Made by a program: the position numbers and the translations under genes. The notes under the pieces were generated by a model. The model was not told the origin of the DNA. It made no database searches and was given only the letters and a program-made list of their open reading frames with translations. A DNA stretch of 19,500 bases from Promethearchaeota archaeon. Its GTDB lineage: Archaea; Asgardarchaeota; Lokiarchaeia; Sigynarchaeales; SOKP01. Positions 15,650-19,500 of the stretch are shown piece after piece; position 1 is the first letter of the stretch; each line of letters begins with the position of its first letter. Location: the NCBI GenBank assembly GCA_016839845.1, contig JAEOTL010000188.1, forward strand, positions 1 through 19,500, given 5' to 3'.

Positions 15650-16498
15650 TTAGTTTTTCTTCTTTAATAATGTACTAAATCTGGTAATTCCCAAAACTTC
15701 CTTATTTTTTCCAGCAAAATTTGAGCTGATTTTAATCTGATTTACTTCTTGTTTTTCCATTATTAAATCAATTGTTTCAAATTTATATTTTTTGAAAATA
15801 TGCATAAAATCATCATACCGTAGCCTATTTGTATAAGAAACACCCTCTTTGCTAAGGTATTTATTCCATATCGAGTTTTCATATTTGTAAAATAAGAAGG
15901 GATTGTTAAAATTGTAATGATCTCTTAAATCAATATTATGATACATATAACCTTCCTTATTTAATATTTCTGACATAAATACTATATCATTCTCAACATT
16001 TTTTATATGTTCTAATACACTGTTGGAATAGATGAAATCTATATTTTTAAAATCTGCTTCTTTTAATGTTTTCGGCACATATTCTAAATATTCGGATTTT
16101 AATGAATCGCCTTTTATAAAAAAAAGATCTGAATTATATTTTGTTTTGATAAATTCCAGTTCTTTATAAAAGTATTCTTTCTGTTTTTTTGTATTAAAAA
16201 TCCTTGGAAACTTATCTACAAGAATGACTTTTTTGGCACCATGCATTAAGAAATTGTATGCAATTATAAAAGAATTTCCAGGGCCCAATTCTAAAATAAT
16301 TTTATCCTTTATGGATATCCCATTTTTCTGAAGTATAAAAAAAATCTTATTAAAAGCCCTATCCAAAGATTTGAAATCACTTGAATATAATTTCCAAAAC
16401 AACAATTTATTGATAACATCAATTCTACTGAACATAAACCTAATTGGAAAATCAAAGGAATTCCAAAAGAGTGATAATATTCTATTATTCACTTCCAT
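15650..16498 (-). CDS. Probable SAM-dependent methyltransferase
   Basis: The protein has 282 residues from the ATG at 16498. Its core resembles class I methyltransferases: LELGPGNS as the SAM loop, about 30 residues later VLVDKF-like strand VILVDKFP, then DFIYSNSVLEHI for strand 4 with the usual LEHI. The N-terminal 80 and C-terminal 80 residues are unfamiliar and rich in Lys, Asn, Phe and Tyr. A longer frame begins at 16540, but GAGGAG stands ten bases before the ATG at 16498, and that start overlaps the upstream GT4 gene by only 14 bases, so I prefer it. The overlap suggests coupled translation. Base composition is extreme (12 G+C of 60 in bases 16081-16140), pointing to recent acquisition. 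Its target is probably a glycan residue, by context only. Confidence 0.78.
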   Translation of the reverse strand: MEVNNRILSLFWNSFDFPIRFMFSRIDVINKLLFWKLYSSDFKSLDRAFNKIFFILQKNGISIKDKIILELGPGNSFIIAYNFLMHGAKKVILVDKFPRIFNTKKQKEYFYKELEFIKTKYNSDLFFIKGDSLKSEYLEYVPKTLKEADFKNIDFIYSNSVLEHIKNVENDIVFMSEILNKEGYMYHNIDLRDHYNFNNPFLFYKYENSIWNKYLSKEGVSYTNRLRYDDFMHIFKKYKFETIDLIMEKQEVNQIKISSNFAGKNKEVLGITRFSTLLKKKN

Positions 16499-17594
16499 GT
16501 CGAAATATCTCCTCATATAGTCTATAATATTCCTTTGCAATATTTTCCCAGTTCATTCTTTCTGCAATTTGTCTGGATTTTAATCCATGCTTCTTAATCA
16601 ACTTCGGATTTTTAATGTATTGATCTAATGATCGGGTTATCGCCTCAGAATTTTTTATTGGAATAACAAAACCATTAGAATTCATCAATTCTTTTATTCC
16701 TCCTGTATCGGTTGTGATAATAGGCAATCCTGAAGCCATAGCTTCAAGCATAGTATTACTCATACCTTCATTTAGAGAGGGTAATATGAAAATATCCGCC
16801 TCCTTATAATAATTTTTTATTTCTTCATGTGGTACGTATAAAGCAAAGTTTACCTTCTCCTCTACACTAAACTTCTTACAAAGTTGTTTTAGTTTATATT
16901 CTTGGATTCCCCTGCCGACAATGGTTAGTTCTACATTCAAATGCTCAATAGCCTCAATAAGGTACTCAATCCCTTTTCTTTTAATCAGTCTAGAAACACA
17001 AAGAGCTTTTAATGTCTCAATTTTATCGTATTTTGGGGTGAATTCTTTCGTATTAACCCCATTGTAAATAACTTCTATTGGGCTATCTAATGTTCTGAGA
17101 GCTAGATTCTTTAAGCCTTCGGAATTTGCGATTACTTTTTCCGCATTTGCCCATACGCTTTTAATAATGGGTGTAAGGAAGATATATTCAGGTGAAAATC
17201 TTACATTAAAACCTGGTACATCACTCCCTCTTAATGAGACGATATAAGGTAAATCAAGCTTTTTGGCTATGTATCCACAAGGAATTCCGAACCAAGCATG
17301 TATTAAATCGTATTTCTCCATTCTCTTCAGTATTTTGGCTTTTTGATAGGCTTTTTTTGAATACAGTAAGATTTCAAAAATTGTCCAATGGTGAACTTCA
17401 CTTTTATCTACCCTAAGTTTATAGATCTGAATATTGTCAGAGAATTGTTCTTGTTTTATAGTATCTGGAGACGAGGTCACAAGATCGATATACAAATTCT
17501 CAATCTTTGAGAACTCTTTCAACAAGTAATAATTGGCATTGGCTGCTCCCCCTCCTAGAGGTGGAAACTCATAATTCAGCATCAGGATCCTCAT
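16485..17594 (-). CDS. GT4 family glycosyltransferase
   Basis: The 369-residue GT-B protein starts MLNYEFPPLGGGAANA with the glycine-rich loop at 13-16. SLRGSDVPGF (120-129) marks the acceptor side, and the C-terminal domain has SRLIKRKG with R202 and K207, VGRG (226-229) and a standard E-x7-E pair E276/E284 in NEGMSNTMLEAMASGLP. All key GT4 residues are present, in contrast to the enzymes at 4251-5399 and 6978-8174. It should add a sugar to the lipid-linked glycan in the cytoplasm. Its ATG follows the GT2 stop codon after a single base, with GAGGAG in the last two sense codons of the GT2 gene, and its own end overlaps the methyltransferase start. It is therefore the middle of a tightly coupled trio. 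Confidence 0.92.
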   Translation of the reverse strand: MRILMLNYEFPPLGGGAANANYYLLKEFSKIENLYIDLVTSSPDTIKQEQFSDNIQIYKLRVDKSEVHHWTIFEILLYSKKAYQKAKILKRMEKYDLIHAWFGIPCGYIAKKLDLPYIVSLRGSDVPGFNVRFSPEYIFLTPIIKSVWANAEKVIANSEGLKNLALRTLDSPIEVIYNGVNTKEFTPKYDKIETLKALCVSRLIKRKGIEYLIEAIEHLNVELTIVGRGIQEYKLKQLCKKFSVEEKVNFALYVPHEEIKNYYKEADIFILPSLNEGMSNTMLEAMASGLPIITTDTGGIKELMNSNGFVIPIKNSEAITRSLDQYIKNPKLIKKHGLKSRQIAERMNWENIAKEYYRLYEEIFRHGSE

Positions 17595-17595
17595 A

Positions 17596-18555
17596 TTACT
17601 CCTCTAAAACTTCCTTGATTTTATATATCTTTACTTTACCTTGGTAATATGTCCTGATCATTATCTCACCCAAGAAGCCAAACATGATGAATTGGACGCC
17701 AAGAATGATTAGCATAACTGCGAATATCAGCAGTGGTCCGGCTTCAAGATATACTCCATAGAACAGTCGTAATATTAGCTTATAAGTGCCGATTATGAAG
17801 CCTAAAAGAAACGAAACCGCTCCTAACCATCCAAAAAAGTGCAGGGGCCTTGTTGAATATTTAGACCAGAACCTGATATTTATCAAATCGAGAAAACCCC
17901 TCATCAACCTGCTCCTTCCATACTTCGTCTTACCACTCTTTCGGGGGCGATGATTAACCTTTACCTCGGAGACTGAATAGCCCTGCCATGAAATCAATGC
18001 AGGGATATATCTGTGCATTTCACCGAAAAGCTCGATATCCGCCACAGATTCCTTTCGATATGCTTTAAGCGTGCATCCGAAGTCATGCAACTTAAGTTTT
18101 GTTAGTTTTCTTGCCAGCCTATTAGATATCTTCGAAGGGACCTTCTTGCTGAGTCCCGGATCCTTTCTGTTATATCTCCATCCGCTGACCACATCGAATC
18201 CTTGGTCTATTTTGGCAATTAATCTTGGTATATCTCTCGGGTGATTCTGCAAATCTCCATCCATGGTGATTATTACCTTCCCCTTTGCGTGATCAAAACC
18301 CGCGGAAATAGCAGCAGTCTGCCCGAAATTCTTCCTAAGTCTTATTGCTTTGACGTTTTTGTCCTTATTGTGGAGGTATTTTATTGCAGAATACGTACGA
18401 TCCCTGCTACCGTCATCAATGAACAAAATCTCGTATTTCTTTCCCATTTTCTCCATAACAGGCTTCAATTCCCTGTATAAAGGCACGATATTGGGTTCTT
18501 CATTGAACACCGGAATGACAATCGAGTAACTAATGTTACCTTCTTCTTCGCTCAT
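17596..18555 (-). CDS. GT2 polyprenyl-phosphate glycosyltransferase (DPM1/GtrB-like)
   Basis: The enzyme transfers a sugar from a nucleotide donor to polyprenyl or dolichyl phosphate at the inner face of the membrane. The 319 residues hold a GT-A domain with VIPVFNEE (13-20), DDGS (47-50), the metal-binding DGDLQ (99-103) and the RPRKSGKTKYG segment (203-213) typical of DPM synthase and GtrB. Two C-terminal membrane helices follow (about 238-262 and 273-297). This product is the expected donor for the GT-C proteins at 140-1798 and 8257-9900, and the stand-alone AglD-like membrane protein at 10073 may act in the same chain. No clear ribosome site precedes the ATG; a TATA-like box at 18584-18591 predicts a leader of about seven bases. 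Composition is more balanced here (26 G+C of 60 in bases 18001-18060). Confidence 0.92.
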   Translation of the reverse strand: MSEEEGNISYSIVIPVFNEEPNIVPLYRELKPVMEKMGKKYEILFIDDGSRDRTYSAIKYLHNKDKNVKAIRLRKNFGQTAAISAGFDHAKGKVIITMDGDLQNHPRDIPRLIAKIDQGFDVVSGWRYNRKDPGLSKKVPSKISNRLARKLTKLKLHDFGCTLKAYRKESVADIELFGEMHRYIPALISWQGYSVSEVKVNHRPRKSGKTKYGRSRLMRGFLDLINIRFWSKYSTRPLHFFGWLGAVSFLLGFIIGTYKLILRLFYGVYLEAGPLLIFAVMLIILGVQFIMFGFLGEIMIRTYYQGKVKIYKIKEVLEE

Positions 18556-18583
18556 CGGACTCGGGTGTCCTATCGAGATTATG

Positions 18584-18591
18584 TTTATTAA
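18584..18591 (-). promoter_or_regulatory. TATA-like box for the GT2-led operon
   Basis: The minus strand reads TTAATAAA, preceded by the purine-rich GGGGAAAAAGA expected of a BRE. It is about 30 bases before the GT2 start at 18555, giving a near-leaderless message, which agrees with the missing ribosome site. Confidence 0.45.
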
Positions 18592-18627
18592 TCTTTTTCC
18601 CCTTGTTATTTTTCTTTATCATAATCC

Positions 18628-19500
18628 TCAACCAAGCAACCCGAAAAGGGCAGCGAAGAGGTTTCCGATAAATGCAGAAATTACGAACCCGGCCGTTAAA
18701 AATACAATAAAGGGAATCTTTGGCGTGACCCATATCCTTTTTAAACCGAGCTCTTTGAGCTTATTGAGGCCTTCATCGTCGTTTTTCCTGGGGAAGAGAA
18801 TCATTACCCTTTCCCCATCCACAATCCTTTCCATGGGCCAAACGAACTTCTTTTCTACCTCGTTGATATCCATCTTGTAGCCAAGAAACATCTCTGGAAT
18901 TCCAAAATCCCCTTTTGTGGAGTTGTATACAAGCAATCCTAAAAATACCCATACCACGAATAGAACTGAATTCATCAAAACCAAGATGGCGAATGGAAAG
19001 AAAAGCTCCATTGCAGAGGCCACCCTTTCCGGGGAAAACTGAAGGAGAGGGAAACTAAAGAAATCAGGATAGAATGGAACGAAAATTGCAATTGTCATCA
19101 AAGCCTTTGTATCGGCTCCTCCATGTAAAATCCCTAATTGGAAGAGTATAAAGAAAAACACAATCAATATCGGTATTGTCAGCAATTGATAAAAATAGGT
19201 ATCTCCTGCCAATTTATATAACTGATAGATTAATATCAATATTCCCGTGATGAAAAGGCCTAATAGCTTGAAGTTAAGCGATTTATTTTCTTTATTATAA
19301 AGTGGTTTATAATCAATGAACATGGAAGCATATAGGATACCCACAGGTACGAATATCAAGAAATATTCCCAGTTTCTCTTTTCAAGAAATAGCTGGAGTA
19401 AAAGAAAAATTCCACCTGTGAATCCCATTACCATCCAGACCTGATTTTTAACCTTCCTGGTTTTTAAATCAGTGTAAGAAGCGTAGCATAAAAAGGCAAT
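18628..19500 (-). CDS. Archaeal A24 prepilin peptidase, 5' end beyond the window
   Basis: The frame is open to the right edge of the window, so the first visible residue is internal; 290 residues are seen. An ATG at 19434 is not the true start, because upstream codons read YTDLKTRKVKNQVW, the first conserved aspartate region of A24 peptidases (Asp codon at 19468-19470). The second catalytic Asp is in LHGGADTKAL (codon 19111-19113). Six or so membrane segments surround these. The C-terminal part, with a polar stretch of about 60 residues and WVTPKIPFIVFLTAGF near the end, matches the archaeal A24 C-terminal extension and makes it longer than FlaK or PibD. It cleaves the short positively charged leader of type IV pilin-like or archaellin precursors at the membrane. 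It is probably unrelated to the glycan genes, although pilins and archaellins are common glycosylation targets. Confidence 0.9.
   Translation of the reverse strand: MAFLCYASYTDLKTRKVKNQVWMVMGFTGGIFLLLQLFLEKRNWEYFLIFVPVGILYASMFIDYKPLYNKENKSLNFKLLGLFITGILILIYQLYKLAGDTYFYQLLTIPILIVFFFILFQLGILHGGADTKALMTIAIFVPFYPDFFSFPLLQFSPERVASAMELFFPFAILVLMNSVLFVVWVFLGLLVYNSTKGDFGIPEMFLGYKMDINEVEKKFVWPMERIVDGERVMILFPRKNDDEGLNKLKELGLKRIWVTPKIPFIVFLTAGFVISAFIGNLFAALFGLLG

Noticed and set aside
16499..16540. Longer start of the second methyltransferase at 16540
   Set aside because: It would overlap the GT4 gene by 56 bases and has no ribosome site, whereas the ATG at 16498 follows GAGGAG.
19432..19434. ATG at 19434 as the true start of the prepilin peptidase
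   Set aside because: Codons upstream in the same frame encode the conserved first aspartate region, so the gene begins beyond the window.

Overview
The window reads as archaeal. Reasons: a prepilin peptidase of the archaeal A24 type with the archaeal C-terminal extension, TATA-like boxes about 25-35 bases before several start codons with very short leaders, purine-rich GAGG ribosome sites, and a membrane protein related to the C-terminal half of haloarchaeal AglD. A Thermoplasmatota or other euryarchaeal source is a guess; nothing here fixes the lineage. There are no rRNA, tRNA, CRISPR or transposase genes.

Almost the whole window is one surface-glycan locus, probably for protein N-glycosylation or an exopolysaccharide. 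From left to right: a GT-C-like membrane protein and a GT4 glycosyltransferase (+, 140-2946); a leftward block (2957-9900) of a UDP-galactopyranose-mutase-like flavoprotein, two GT4 enzymes, a nucleotide-sugar 6-dehydrogenase and an ArnT/PMT-like membrane glycosyltransferase; a flippase-like membrane protein (+, 10073-11095); a SAM methyltransferase (-, 11188-11916); a 508-base non-coding stretch; a B12-domain radical SAM enzyme (+, 12425-13777); and a leftward block (13846-18555) of an AsnB-type amidotransferase, a second methyltransferase, a GT4 enzyme and a DPM1/GtrB-like GT2 enzyme. The 5'-truncated prepilin peptidase (18628-19500) closes the window and is probably functionally separate.

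A workable reading: cytoplasmic GT4 enzymes build an oligosaccharide on a lipid carrier. The dehydrogenase supplies a uronic acid nucleotide sugar, and the AsnB-type enzyme and methyltransferases may turn uronic acids into amides or methyl esters. The GT2 enzyme makes a polyprenyl-phosphate-linked single sugar, the AglD-like protein may help move lipid-linked sugar across the membrane, and the GT-C proteins use it on the outside. No oligosaccharyltransferase with a WWDYG motif is visible, so the final transfer step must be elsewhere or use another enzyme.

The central part (about 10-17.5 kb) includes stretches much richer in A+T than the flanks, and transcription changes direction five times. 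Both fit a mosaic locus assembled by gene exchange. The most unexplained items are the radical SAM gene, its long upstream region with a cluster of TGTCAT repeats, and a 17-codon reading frame that overlaps its start.
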